From an uncultured Clostridia bacterium (GTDB taxonomy: Bacteria > Bacillota > Clostridia > Oscillospirales > Acutalibacteraceae), in the NCBI GenBank assembly GCA_944380855.1, contig CALWIW010000004.1, positions 1 to 64,000 of the forward strand: a stretch of 64,000 nt of DNA, in the 5' to 3' direction. Position 1 is the stretch's first letter. Each line of letters starts with the position of its first letter. Shown piece by piece: positions 52,982 through 60,131 of this stretch. Under the pieces are notes generated by a model. That model was not told where the DNA came from, searched no databases, and saw nothing but the letters and a program-made list of their open reading frames with translations. Position numbers and translations under genes: made by a program.

Positions 52982-53299
52982 ATGACATTTCAGGAAGTTT
53001 TTACGGAAATTAAGTCAATGTTTATGAAGGCTGATGTAAGCGAAATTAAAGAGCATCTTGCTTTTCAGTTTAACATGACAGGAGAGGGAGAAGGAATTTT
53101 TTACGCCGAAATTAAGGACGGAAAAGTAAATGTAGAGCCTTACTCATACAATGACAGAGATGTGCAGTTTACCTGCTCTGCCGATACTCTCTTAAAAATT
53201 GCCAAGGGTAAAATGAACCCCATTACGGCTTTTACTTTCGGAAAGCTTAAAATAGACGGTGCTTTGGAAAAAGCTTTGGTTCTTCAAAAGTTGATATGA
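52982..53299 (+). CDS. SCP2 sterol-binding-domain protein
   Basis: 105 residues, a single SCP2 fold: FQFNMTGEGEGIFYAEIKDGKV, then CSADTLLKIAKGKMNPITAFTFGKLKIDG, the hydrophobic-tunnel motif. Bacterial single-domain SCP2 proteins bind fatty-acyl or other lipids; role unknown. It stands alone, with its own promoter carrying operator words shared with two ABC-cassette repressors and a terminator after it. Confidence 0.85.
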   Translation: MTFQEVFTEIKSMFMKADVSEIKEHLAFQFNMTGEGEGIFYAEIKDGKVNVEPYSYNDRDVQFTCSADTLLKIAKGKMNPITAFTFGKLKIDGALEKALVLQKLI

Positions 53300-53409
53300 T
53301 AATTCACATAGGTTTAATTTCATCTTCAAAAAATCAACATAATCTGTTTGTATAATTACAATTGTAACAGGGAAACATAGAACCAACAAAACATACTTTT
53401 ACTCCTTTC

Positions 53410-53445
53410 AACACGGTGTTGCTTGGCAATGCCGTGTTGTTTTTT
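53410..53445 (+). terminator. Terminator between the SCP2 gene and pyrE
   Basis: Arms AACACGGCATT-like and AATGCCGTGTT in CAACACGGTGTTGCTTGGC..., closing with TTTTTTG. It ends the SCP2 transcript. Confidence 0.8.
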
Positions 53446-53470
53446 GTGCTTCTTGGAGATTAAAAATCTA

Positions 53471-53499
53471 TTTACAAAGATTTAAATATATGGTATTAT
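53471..53499 (+). promoter_or_regulatory. Promoter of pyrE
   Basis: TTTACA (53471-53476) and TATTAT (53494-53499) with 17-base spacing, 40 bases before the start. No PyrR-type attenuator is visible. Confidence 0.65.
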
Positions 53500-53538
53500 A
53501 AATTTGAAAATTTTACTTGTAAAAAGGAGTAATTCGCA

Positions 53539-54120
53539 ATGATTAGCAATGAGAGAGTTATAGAAATACTCAAAGAAGCAGGTGTTTTACTTGAGGGTCA
53601 CTTCAGACTTACTTCAGGCAGACACAGCAATAAATATCTTCAGTGTGCAAAAATTTTCAGAAACACTAAGTACAGCGAGGAACTTTGCGGTGCTTTAGCT
53701 GAGCAGTTTGCAGATGATGGCGTAGAGGTTGTTATCGGACCTGCAATGGGTGCTGTTCAGATGGCTTACGAGGTTAGCCGTCATTTAAAGTGCGAGAACT
53801 TTTTTGCTGAGAGAGAGGCAGACGGCAAAATGGCTCTCAGAAGAGGTTTTGAAGTAAAGCCGGGTATGAAAGTTCTCTTGGTAGAGGACGTTGTTACAAC
53901 AGGCGGTTCTGTTAAGGAAGTTTTAGAACTTGTAAAGGCTGCCGGTGCAGATGTTGTAGGTATAGGTTCTATCGTTGACAGAACAGGCGGAAAGATTGAT
54001 TTCGGCGTACCTTTCAAGGCTGTTATCAGCGTAGAGGTTGAGTCTTGGGAGCCTGATGAGTGTCCTTTGTGCAAAGAAGGCAAAATTGAGCTTGTAAAGC
54101 CGGGCAGCAGAAAAGTATAA
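53539..54120 (+). CDS. pyrE: Orotate phosphoribosyltransferase
   Basis: 193 residues. It converts orotate and PRPP to OMP in pyrimidine synthesis. The PRPP motif VLLVEDVVTTGGSVKEVLE lies near residue 115 and the opening HFRLTSGRHSNKYLQCAKI is typical. The C-terminus with CPLCKEG..PGSRK identifies the subgroup common in Clostridia and thermophiles. AAAGGAG site upstream. No other pyr gene is adjacent. Confidence 0.96.
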   Translation: MISNERVIEILKEAGVLLEGHFRLTSGRHSNKYLQCAKIFRNTKYSEELCGALAEQFADDGVEVVIGPAMGAVQMAYEVSRHLKCENFFAEREADGKMALRRGFEVKPGMKVLLVEDVVTTGGSVKEVLELVKAAGADVVGIGSIVDRTGGKIDFGVPFKAVISVEVESWEPDECPLCKEGKIELVKPGSRKV

Positions 54121-54214
54121 TCATTATTTATTAATTTTAAATTAACTGGGAGCGGGATAACGGTGTTATTCCGCTTCGGTTATATCAGGTCACTTTTTAT
54201 AAAGAGGTGTGGTT

Positions 54215-54913
54215 ATGGCATACAAACACGATCACGGCGGTCATCGGGAACGAATGAGAGAAAAATACATAAAGTACGGCCTTGATATTTTCGAGCCTCA
54301 TGAGGTATTGGAAATAATGCTGTTTTATGCCGTTCCGAGAGTTGATACCAATCCATTGGCACATCGGCTTATTAATACCTTTGGTTCTTTATCTGCTGTT
54401 TTGGACGCAGATGTAAATCAGCTTATGGAAGCCGGTTTAAGTAAAAATGCAGCGGTTTTCCTTAATATGCTTCCTGAACTGTCAAGAATTTATCTTGAAG
54501 ATAAGAGGGCAAAAAGGCAGATTATTACAAGATATATGCTTGGAGAGTTTTTCAAAAGTAAATTCATCGGCAGAACCGAGGAATATATTATCGCTTTGTA
54601 CTTAGATGCAAAAGGAAAAGAACTGAGCTGTTCCGTTGTTTCAAGCGGAAGCTTCAGTGCTGCCAGCGTGCCTTTCGACAAGATAATAAATATGGCGTTG
54701 GTATGTAAAGCTAAGTCTGTTGCCATTGCCCACAACCATCCCAGCGGCAGTGTTTTGCCCTCGGAAAAGGATATTGATGTTACCTTTTTGCTTATGGAAA
54801 AATTAAAGGCAATGGATATTAAGCTTTTGGACCATATCATTATTGCCGGCGAAGAATATCTTTCTGTGGGCGACTGCATGGCAAGAATGGGTGACTTCTC
54901 CTTTGCCGATTAA
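54215..54913 (+). CDS. radC: RadC-family JAB1/MPN-domain protein
   Basis: 232 residues from the ATG at 54215 (AAAGAGGTG); a GTG six bases earlier overlaps the site. An N-terminal helix-hairpin-helix region precedes the JAMM metal-binding motif HNHPSGSVLPSEKDID near residue 175. RadC proteins were named for DNA repair but their function is not settled. It lies 94 bases after pyrE. Confidence 0.92.
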   Translation: MAYKHDHGGHRERMREKYIKYGLDIFEPHEVLEIMLFYAVPRVDTNPLAHRLINTFGSLSAVLDADVNQLMEAGLSKNAAVFLNMLPELSRIYLEDKRAKRQIITRYMLGEFFKSKFIGRTEEYIIALYLDAKGKELSCSVVSSGSFSAASVPFDKIINMALVCKAKSVAIAHNHPSGSVLPSEKDIDVTFLLMEKLKAMDIKLLDHIIIAGEEYLSVGDCMARMGDFSFAD

Positions 54914-55200
54914 TTTTATATCCGACTTTTTTATTTCCGCCTTGCAGAAGTTTGCCTTAAAAATAAACTTCATTTCAAGGCGGGCGATTTTTTTATATCC
55001 GACCTGCAAAGGTTCCACTATTGATAAAGTTCTGCTCAGGTCGGGTTAGACGTTTTGTTTAAGCTTTGGAATAGTCCGCTTTCGATGGGGTTTATTTTTG
55101 AATGACAAGTTTTTTAATAAATTTATTTACACTAAGTTGATTATAAAACAATACCCACGGTTTTTATGATTGAACCATGGGTATTGTTTTATAGTTATAT
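54914..55200. other. Repeat-rich gap between radC and the direct repeat
   Basis: No gene is supported. The first 130 bases carry diverged, inverted copies of the CAAGGCGGATATAAAA word (about 54915-54957 read leftward) and a CAAGGCGGGCG form near 54977, so this is repeat debris related to the flanking repeats. A hairpin with AAACAATACCCA and TGGGTATTGTTT arms at about 55147-55193 looks like a terminator and could end radC transcripts. Confidence 0.6.
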
Positions 55201-55390
55201 AAATTACTTCCTTTGATAGGATAAACCAATCTCAGGTCAGCAAAAAAAGTTAAACCATAATGTCATTTTGTAGCTTGCATAAATTATACCTATGATAGGA
55301 TAAGCCATTCTAAGTCAGGAAAGTGAAGTCAAATCCGCCGCATCGAGGAGGTAATCCTCCAGATGAACTTTTCCAAGGCGGATATAAAAA
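55201..55390 (+). repeat. Left direct repeat flanking GntR/ABC cassette 2
   Basis: About 190 bases colinear with 57481-57681 on the other side of the cassette. Each has two degenerate ~58-base units (AGGATAAACCAATCTCAGGTC and TAGGATAAGCCATTCTAAGTC types) followed by a core CCGCCGCAT..AGGAGGTAATCCTCCAGATGAAC..CCAAGGCGGATATAAAAAA. The core holds GGAGG-TAAT-CCTCC and CCGCC/GGCGG pairing arms. The -35 of gntR2 starts four bases after this repeat ends. Confidence 0.8.
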
Positions 55391-55393
55391 AGC

Positions 55394-55429
55394 TTGACAA
55401 GTGTTATATACTGTTATATACTGTTTATA
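55394..55429 (+). promoter_or_regulatory. Promoter and operator of GntR cassette 2
   Basis: TTGACA (55394-55399) and TATACT (55417-55422), 17 bases apart. Two direct copies of TATATACTGT (about 55405 and 55415) cover the spacer and -10, like the operator at 25905-25931. Autorepression is likely. Confidence 0.85.
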
Positions 55430-55449
55430 GAACAGGAGGGGAATATACA

Positions 55450-55821
55450 TTGAAGATAATTATAAATAATTCATCTGTACAGCCTATATATGAGCAGATT
55501 GTAAATCAGATTAAGGCAATGATAACAGATGGAACGCTGAAGATTGACACTATGCTGCCTTCTGTTCGTTCTTTGGCAAAGGAATTGAAGATAAGTGCAC
55601 TGACGGTTAAAAAGGCTTACGATACTTTGGAGCAAAACGGTTTTGTTGTAACCGTTCACGGAAAGGGAAGCTTTGTAGCCGGTGCAAATCAACAGCTCCT
55701 GTTGGAAGAACAGAAAAAAGAGGTGGAAGCTCTGATGGAAACGGCCGTCCGAAAGGGCAGAAGCTGCTCTATGAGTGACCAGGAACTGAAAGATTTGTTC
55801 CTGCTTGTATTGGAGGAGTAA
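55450..55821 (+). CDS. YtrA-type GntR transcriptional regulator 2
   Basis: 123 residues from a TTG start at 55450, eight bases after AGGAGGGG. N-terminal GntR winged helix (PIYEQIVNQIKAMITDG, LKISALTVKKAYDTLEQNGF) and a short helical tail. An in-frame ATG at 55363 belongs to the upstream repeat and lies before the promoter, so it is not the start. Paralogue of 25506-25889. It is two bases from the ATPase gene. Confidence 0.9.
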   Translation: MKIIINNSSVQPIYEQIVNQIKAMITDGTLKIDTMLPSVRSLAKELKISALTVKKAYDTLEQNGFVVTVHGKGSFVAGANQQLLLEEQKKEVEALMETAVRKGRSCSMSDQELKDLFLLVLEE

Positions 55822-55823
55822 CT

Positions 55824-56672
55824 ATGCTTAAAATGACAAGCGTAAAAAAGAATTACAAGGACTTTACTTTGGACTGCACAATGGAAATTAAGTCCGGATA
55901 TATAACGGGACTTGTGGGAAGAAACGGAGCGGGAAAAACCACAGCCTTTAAAAGCGTTTTGGGACTTATTTCTGTTGATGGGGGAGAAATTGAGATTTTC
56001 GGAAAGAAACTTTCCGATTTTAAGTCAAGGGATAAGGAAAAAATAGGCGTTTTGCTTTCGGACAGCGGTTTTTCTGGGGAATTAAAGGTAAAGGATATAA
56101 TACCTGTTTTGTCTGCTGTTTATTCGCAGTTTGATAAGGAAGATTTTTTAAAAAAATGCAAACAGATGAAACTGCCTCTCAATAAGAAAATAAAAGAGTT
56201 TTCCACAGGTATGAAAGCAAGACTTAAATTGATTATCGCAATAACCCACAATGCGGATTTGCTTATTTTAGACGAGCCAACCGCAGGTATGGACGTTATG
56301 GCAAGGGAAAGTATAATTGATATGCTCAGGGAATATATGGAGCATGGGCAGAGAGCTATACTTATAAGCTCCCATATTTCCGGAGATTTGGAGGGTTTAT
56401 GCGACGATATATACATGATTGATAACGGAAAAATTATTCTTCATCAGGATACCGACGTTATCCTCAGCAGTTACGGAATATTAAAGCTCAGGGACGAAGA
56501 ATACAGAAATCTTGATAAAACTCATATTTTAAAGATTAAAAAAGAAAATTTCGGCGTCAGCTGTCTTACCGACGAAAAGCAGTTTTATTCGGATAATTAC
56601 CCGGGAATAGTTGTGGAGCGTGGCGGAATTGACAGCGTTATTACAATGATGATAGGCGGTGAAAATCCATGA
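55824..56672 (+). CDS. ABC transporter ATP-binding protein, cassette 2
   Basis: 282 residues with Walker A GLVGRNGAGKTTAFK, signature FSTGMKARLKLI (divergent) and Walker B LLILDEPTAGMD, plus the ~70-residue C-terminal domain usual in this group. It resembles cassette 1 ATPase in order and motifs. It overlaps the permease by four bases. Confidence 0.92.
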   Translation: MLKMTSVKKNYKDFTLDCTMEIKSGYITGLVGRNGAGKTTAFKSVLGLISVDGGEIEIFGKKLSDFKSRDKEKIGVLLSDSGFSGELKVKDIIPVLSAVYSQFDKEDFLKKCKQMKLPLNKKIKEFSTGMKARLKLIIAITHNADLLILDEPTAGMDVMARESIIDMLREYMEHGQRAILISSHISGDLEGLCDDIYMIDNGKIILHQDTDVILSSYGILKLRDEEYRNLDKTHILKIKKENFGVSCLTDEKQFYSDNYPGIVVERGGIDSVITMMIGGENP

Positions 56673-57328
56673 AAGGACTGCTTATAAAGGATTTAAAGCT
56701 CATACTGAGCAATAAAGCTATGTTTTTAATTATACTGGTGATTATGGGAATGATTGCCGTTACCGGTGTGTCTATAACTGCTTTTGTTACCTCATATATA
56801 TCGCTTCTTTTTACAACAATGGTTGTTACAACAATCAGCTATGACGATTACGACAGATGTATATCGTTTTTGATGACTCTTCCGGTGAGCCGTAAGGACT
56901 ATGTAAGGGGAAAATATGTATTTGCTGTTATTGCCGAGCTTTGCGGAATTCTATTGTCAGTTGTTCTGAATATAGCAATAAATATGATTAAAAAAGGTCA
57001 AATGGATTATAATGAGCTGTTATTTTCGTGTGCTGTGATTTTTTTCATGATGCTTGTTTTTATATCCGTTTTACTACCCATTCAGCTTAAATTCGGAGGA
57101 GAACACGGAAGAGTGATTCTCTTTGCGGTGGTTATTTTGAGCGTTGCAGGTGCTTTCGGAGTTAGTCAGCTTTTAAAAGCTTTGAATTTGGATTTAAACT
57201 GGCTTCTTGAAACTGTGATTCTTGGAAATGCAGTGATGTCAGCAGTTATAAGCTTTTTTATAACCGGACTTCTTTTATGTCTTTCTTACGCAATAAGCAA
57301 TCGTATAATGAAAAAACGTGAGCTTTGA
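56669..57328 (+). CDS. ABC-2 type permease, cassette 2
   Basis: 219 residues with about six membrane helices. LPVSRKDYVRGKYVFAV after helix 2 matches the coupling motif of the cassette 1 permease. Only one permease gene is present here (cassette 1 has two), so it would act as a homodimer. Substrate unknown. Confidence 0.82.
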   Translation: MKGLLIKDLKLILSNKAMFLIILVIMGMIAVTGVSITAFVTSYISLLFTTMVVTTISYDDYDRCISFLMTLPVSRKDYVRGKYVFAVIAELCGILLSVVLNIAINMIKKGQMDYNELLFSCAVIFFMMLVFISVLLPIQLKFGGEHGRVILFAVVILSVAGAFGVSQLLKALNLDLNWLLETVILGNAVMSAVISFFITGLLLCLSYAISNRIMKKREL

Positions 57329-57343
57329 TTTCGGAGATACGTT

Positions 57344-57424
57344 ATGGATAATATACTTTGCTGGATAGCAGGCGGTGTAATTGTTTTGGCTATAATAAGA
57401 TACCTGCTTTATAAAAAAAGATAA
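57344..57424 (+). CDS. 26-residue single-helix membrane peptide
   Basis: A short open frame (MDNILCWIAGGVIVLAI then RYLLYKKR) with a CGGAGA site eight bases before its ATG. It starts 15 bases after the permease and is followed by a strong terminator. One hydrophobic helix and a basic tail are the usual design of small membrane regulators or transporter subunits. Expression is unproven. Confidence 0.45.
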   Translation: MDNILCWIAGGVIVLAIIRYLLYKKR

Positions 57425-57430
57425 AAAATA

Positions 57431-57465
57431 AACTGCCGGAAAATTTTTTACACTTTCCGGCAGTT
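57431..57465 (+). terminator. Terminator of GntR/ABC cassette 2
   Basis: Arms AACTGCCGGAAA and TTTCCGGCAGTT, then TTAGCTTTT. Confidence 0.85.
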
Positions 57466-57480
57466 TTAGCTTTTCTAAAA

Positions 57481-57681
57481 ACTATGAATAAACGGTTCCA
57501 AGTCAGAAAACAAACTTAACCCTGACATATGGTGTTTTTTAGATTGAACTACAATCACACCTTTAGTAGAGTAAACCACTCTCAGTCAGGAAAACAAAGT
57601 TAAACCCGCCGCATATAGGAGGTAATCCTCCAGATGAACCTATCCAAGGCGGAAATAAAAAACAAGGCGGATATAAAAAAA
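57481..57681 (+). repeat. Right direct repeat flanking GntR/ABC cassette 2
   Basis: Colinear with 55201-55390: units like AATAAACGGTTCCAAGTCAG and GAGTAAACCACTCTCAGTCAGG, then the core CCGCCGCATATAGGAGGTAATCC.. (about 57607-57660), with a second short copy of CAAGGCGGATATAAAAAA at 57663-57681. It ends directly at the dfx stop codon. A reading frame starting in the core (ATGAAC...) is repeat sequence, not a gene. Confidence 0.8.
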
Positions 57682-58062
57682 TTATTTGTCAGCTTTCCAG
57701 AGACCGTGGAGATTGCAGTATGCGAAAGCAGAGATAACTTCGTCTGTGTCACAGAGAACAAATTCTGCCTTTGGCTCTGCACCCGGTTTAAGCTCTTTAC
57801 GCTGGTTGCCCTCTTTTGTTTCGATGGAAATCCACTCGATGAAATGTTCTTCGATCATTGGATGCGGAACTTTGCCGACTGTTACTGTTACTTTCTTACC
57901 GTCAACAGCGATAACAGGAACGTGCTTTTCTGTTGCAGCGTCTGTAGAACCCGGAATAATTTCCTTCATTTTCTCTCCGCAGCATACAACGGGAACGCCA
58001 TTATCCTTTACAAATGCCACAATGTTTCCGCAGTGTTCACACTTAAAAAATCTTTGTTTCAT
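57682..58062 (-). CDS. dfx: Desulfoferrodoxin (superoxide reductase)
   Basis: 126 residues, a two-iron superoxide reductase. The N-terminal desulforedoxin centre uses Cys8, Cys11, Cys27 and Cys28; the catalytic iron ligands are His47, His67, His73, Cys116 and His119 (HVPVI, PHPMIEEHF, YCNLHG). It reduces superoxide to peroxide in anaerobes, with rubredoxin as usual donor. Transcribed leftward from its own promoter; its stop codon touches a repeat. Confidence 0.97.
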   Translation of the reverse strand: MKQRFFKCEHCGNIVAFVKDNGVPVVCCGEKMKEIIPGSTDAATEKHVPVIAVDGKKVTVTVGKVPHPMIEEHFIEWISIETKEGNQRKELKPGAEPKAEFVLCDTDEVISAFAYCNLHGLWKADK

Positions 58063-58123
58063 AATAACCGTCTCCTTTTATTTTAAATTAATTATAAATT
58101 TGTTTTGATTGTTCTTTAAGCCT

Positions 58124-58152
58124 ATTATAGTTTATTTATGTGAAGATTACAA
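58124..58152 (-). promoter_or_regulatory. Promoter of the superoxide reductase gene
   Basis: Read leftward, TTGTAA (58147-58152) and TATAAT (58124-58129) with 17-base spacing. Confidence 0.75.
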
Positions 58153-58264
58153 TAACTTTATGTGTATTTATTATTAAATTATGTGTATATTTTATTTTGA
58201 GGCTATACTGCTGTTTGTTCATGTGTTATAATAAAATAAACATAAAAGTAAAAGGAGAATTAAT

Positions 58265-59200
58265 GTGGCTAAAAGAATTTTGAATATGGTTCCCCAGGAG
58301 CTTATAAATCTTACAAAGAATGAGTTTTTATCCGCTATAGCAGGAAGTGAGGGCAGAGTGCTTGCGGCTGAAACAATAGGAGTGACAATACCGTTGCTTA
58401 CAGATGTTACAAACGCCGAGTTTGCCGCTTCCATGGGTGCGGATTTGATACTTTTAAATATGTTTGACGTGAGAACACCAAATATAATGGCTTTGCCGAA
58501 AGTAAAGCCGGAGGACACTGTGAGAGAGGTCAAAAGGCTTACGGGAAGAATGGTTGGAATAAACCTTGAGCCTGTTGACGATGAAGCTGCAAAGGAAAAC
58601 GCAGAAACCTTATGGGAAATGAGTGCGGGAAGATATGCAACCGCAGACAATGCAGAAATTGCCGCTGATATGGGTGTTGACATGATTGTCCTTACCGGCA
58701 ATCCGGGAAACGGCGTAAGTAATAAGGCGATTGTAGATTCTCTGAAATCAATTTCCGAAAGAGTAGGGGACAGAATTGCTCTTGCCGCAGGAAAAATGCA
58801 CGCTTCCGGTATTGTGGGAGAGGGCGGAGAAAATATCATAACAAAAGATGATATTAAAAGTTTTGCCGAGGCGGGTGCCGATATTATTCTTCTGCCTGCA
58901 CCGGGAACTGTTCCGGGAATTACTACAGAGTATATCAGAGGACTTGTAAGCTATGCCCACAGCCTCGGAAAGCTCACAATAACATCTATCGGAACATCTC
59001 AGGAGGGTGCAGACACAGATACAATAAAAAGAATTGCCATTGAATGTAAAATGACCGGAACGGATATTCACCATATAGGCGATTCCGGTTATGTGGGAAT
59101 GGCTCTCCCCGAGAATATCATGGCATACAGTGTTGTCATAAGAGGTATAAGACACACTTACCACAGAATGGCACAGTCACTTGCAAGAGTGAAAGAATAA
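58265..59200 (+). CDS. TIM-barrel protein of unknown function (DUF7916-like)
   Basis: 311 residues with a GTG start behind AAAAGGAG. Repeating beta-alpha units end in TIM-barrel-like strands: MGADLILLNMFDVRTPN, GVDMIVLTGNPGNGVS, GADIILLPAPGTVPGIT, and SIGTSQEGADTDTIKRIAIECKMTG. Such proteins in Firmicutes are often misannotated as haloacid dehalogenase-like; I recall the name DUF7916 and a distant similarity to phosphonomutase barrels, both tentative. Substrate unknown. It is followed 28 bases later by a DUF3267 gene. Confidence 0.6.
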   Translation: MAKRILNMVPQELINLTKNEFLSAIAGSEGRVLAAETIGVTIPLLTDVTNAEFAASMGADLILLNMFDVRTPNIMALPKVKPEDTVREVKRLTGRMVGINLEPVDDEAAKENAETLWEMSAGRYATADNAEIAADMGVDMIVLTGNPGNGVSNKAIVDSLKSISERVGDRIALAAGKMHASGIVGEGGENIITKDDIKSFAEAGADIILLPAPGTVPGITTEYIRGLVSYAHSLGKLTITSIGTSQEGADTDTIKRIAIECKMTGTDIHHIGDSGYVGMALPENIMAYSVVIRGIRHTYHRMAQSLARVKE

Positions 59201-59228
59201 TTGATTTTTATTATGGAGGGGGAGACTG

Positions 59229-59789
59229 ATGAAATGCTTATCTGAATTACCGCAAGGCTACAAAAAGATTTTATCTTTGGACTTGCAAAAGGATAAAAAA
59301 CTTGCACTTAAAATAAATATAGCCTCTTTGGTTGTTGCCGCTGTTATGGGAATAATTGCTGGACTGGTTATTGCAAAAGAATATTTTCTGTATTTTGACA
59401 TTGTAAAAATTATGATTATCTTTGCGAGCACGTTTGCCTACTTGGTATTGCATGAATTTGTTCATGGAATGGCAATGAAATCTTTTGGTTTAAAGACCGT
59501 TAAATATGGGTTTACGTTATTGTATGCATATGCGGGCAGCAAGGATTATTTTAAAAAAAATATGTATATTATTACTGCCCTGGCACCAATGGTGATTTGG
59601 GGAGTGGTGCTGGTGATACTTAATCTGATTTGCGGTATGGAATGGTTTTGGGTGATATACCTGATTCAGATTTATAATATCGCCGGTTCTGTCGGGGATA
59701 TGTATGTTGTACATAAAGTTTCTAAAATGCCAAAAGATGTGCTTGTTTTGGACTCTGGAGTGTCCATGGAATTTTATTCAGCGGAATGA
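59229..59789 (+). CDS. DUF3267 membrane zincin-like protein
   Basis: 186 residues with four membrane helices. HEFVHG at about residues 76-81 inside a helix is an HExxH zinc motif, followed by a later GDMYV whose Asp could complete the site, as in site-2-protease-like proteins. DUF3267 has no firm function. A GGAGGGGGAG site precedes the ATG. Confidence 0.8.
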   Translation: MKCLSELPQGYKKILSLDLQKDKKLALKINIASLVVAAVMGIIAGLVIAKEYFLYFDIVKIMIIFASTFAYLVLHEFVHGMAMKSFGLKTVKYGFTLLYAYAGSKDYFKKNMYIITALAPMVIWGVVLVILNLICGMEWFWVIYLIQIYNIAGSVGDMYVVHKVSKMPKDVLVLDSGVSMEFYSAE

Positions 59790-59802
59790 TTTATGTTTTG
59801 TA

Positions 59803-59831
59803 TTGACAAGGATATTTTTAAGGTTTATAAT
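59803..59831 (+). promoter_or_regulatory. Promoter of the T-box/alaS unit
   Basis: Perfect TTGACA (59803-59808) and TATAAT (59826-59831), 17 bases apart. Confidence 0.93.
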
Positions 59832-59844
59832 AAACAGGTCGAAT

Positions 59845-60078
59845 TGAAAATACAGCAAACGGCAAAGACGGAGTTAAATAACTTGTTTTCCGCAAAGAGA
59901 GAGAACGACAGGTGGAAAGTTCTTCGGAAGAGGGTTATGTGCCGCTCCTGAGCTTTCGGTGATGAGCCGAACGTAGTTCTGCGTTAAAGATTTCAAGGGG
60001 TCGTTTTAATTTTAAAACGGCAATTTGGGTGGTACCGCAGGTTTATCTCCTGTCCCATGTTGGGGCAGGAGTTTTTTT
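59845..60078 (+). promoter_or_regulatory. T-box riboswitch leader of alaS
   Basis: The leader shows the conserved stem I bases AGAGAGAACGACAGGTGGA (about 59896-59916), a CGTTAAAG element (59982-59989) and the T-box TTGGGTGGTACCGC at about 60025-60038, followed by a terminator with arms CTCCTG and CAGGAG (60047-60071) and TTTTTTT. Uncharged tRNA would pair with the T-box bulge and prevent termination. A GCC triplet at 59966-59968 is the likely Ala specifier, flanked by GA on both sides, but its position is inferred. Confidence 0.93.
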
Positions 60079-60131
60079 GTTTTTCAGTTTAATAAATTCA
60101 GATATAAAGAAATTTAAGGAGAGTAATAATT

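Noticed and set aside
55363..55449. Upstream ATG as the start of GntR regulator 2
   Set aside because: It lies in the repeat, before the promoter and operator; the TTG at 55450 has an ideal ribosome binding site and fits the family start.
57634..58086. Rightward frames opposite the superoxide reductase gene
   Set aside because: They start in the repeat core and are antisense to an intact dfx gene with all metal ligands.
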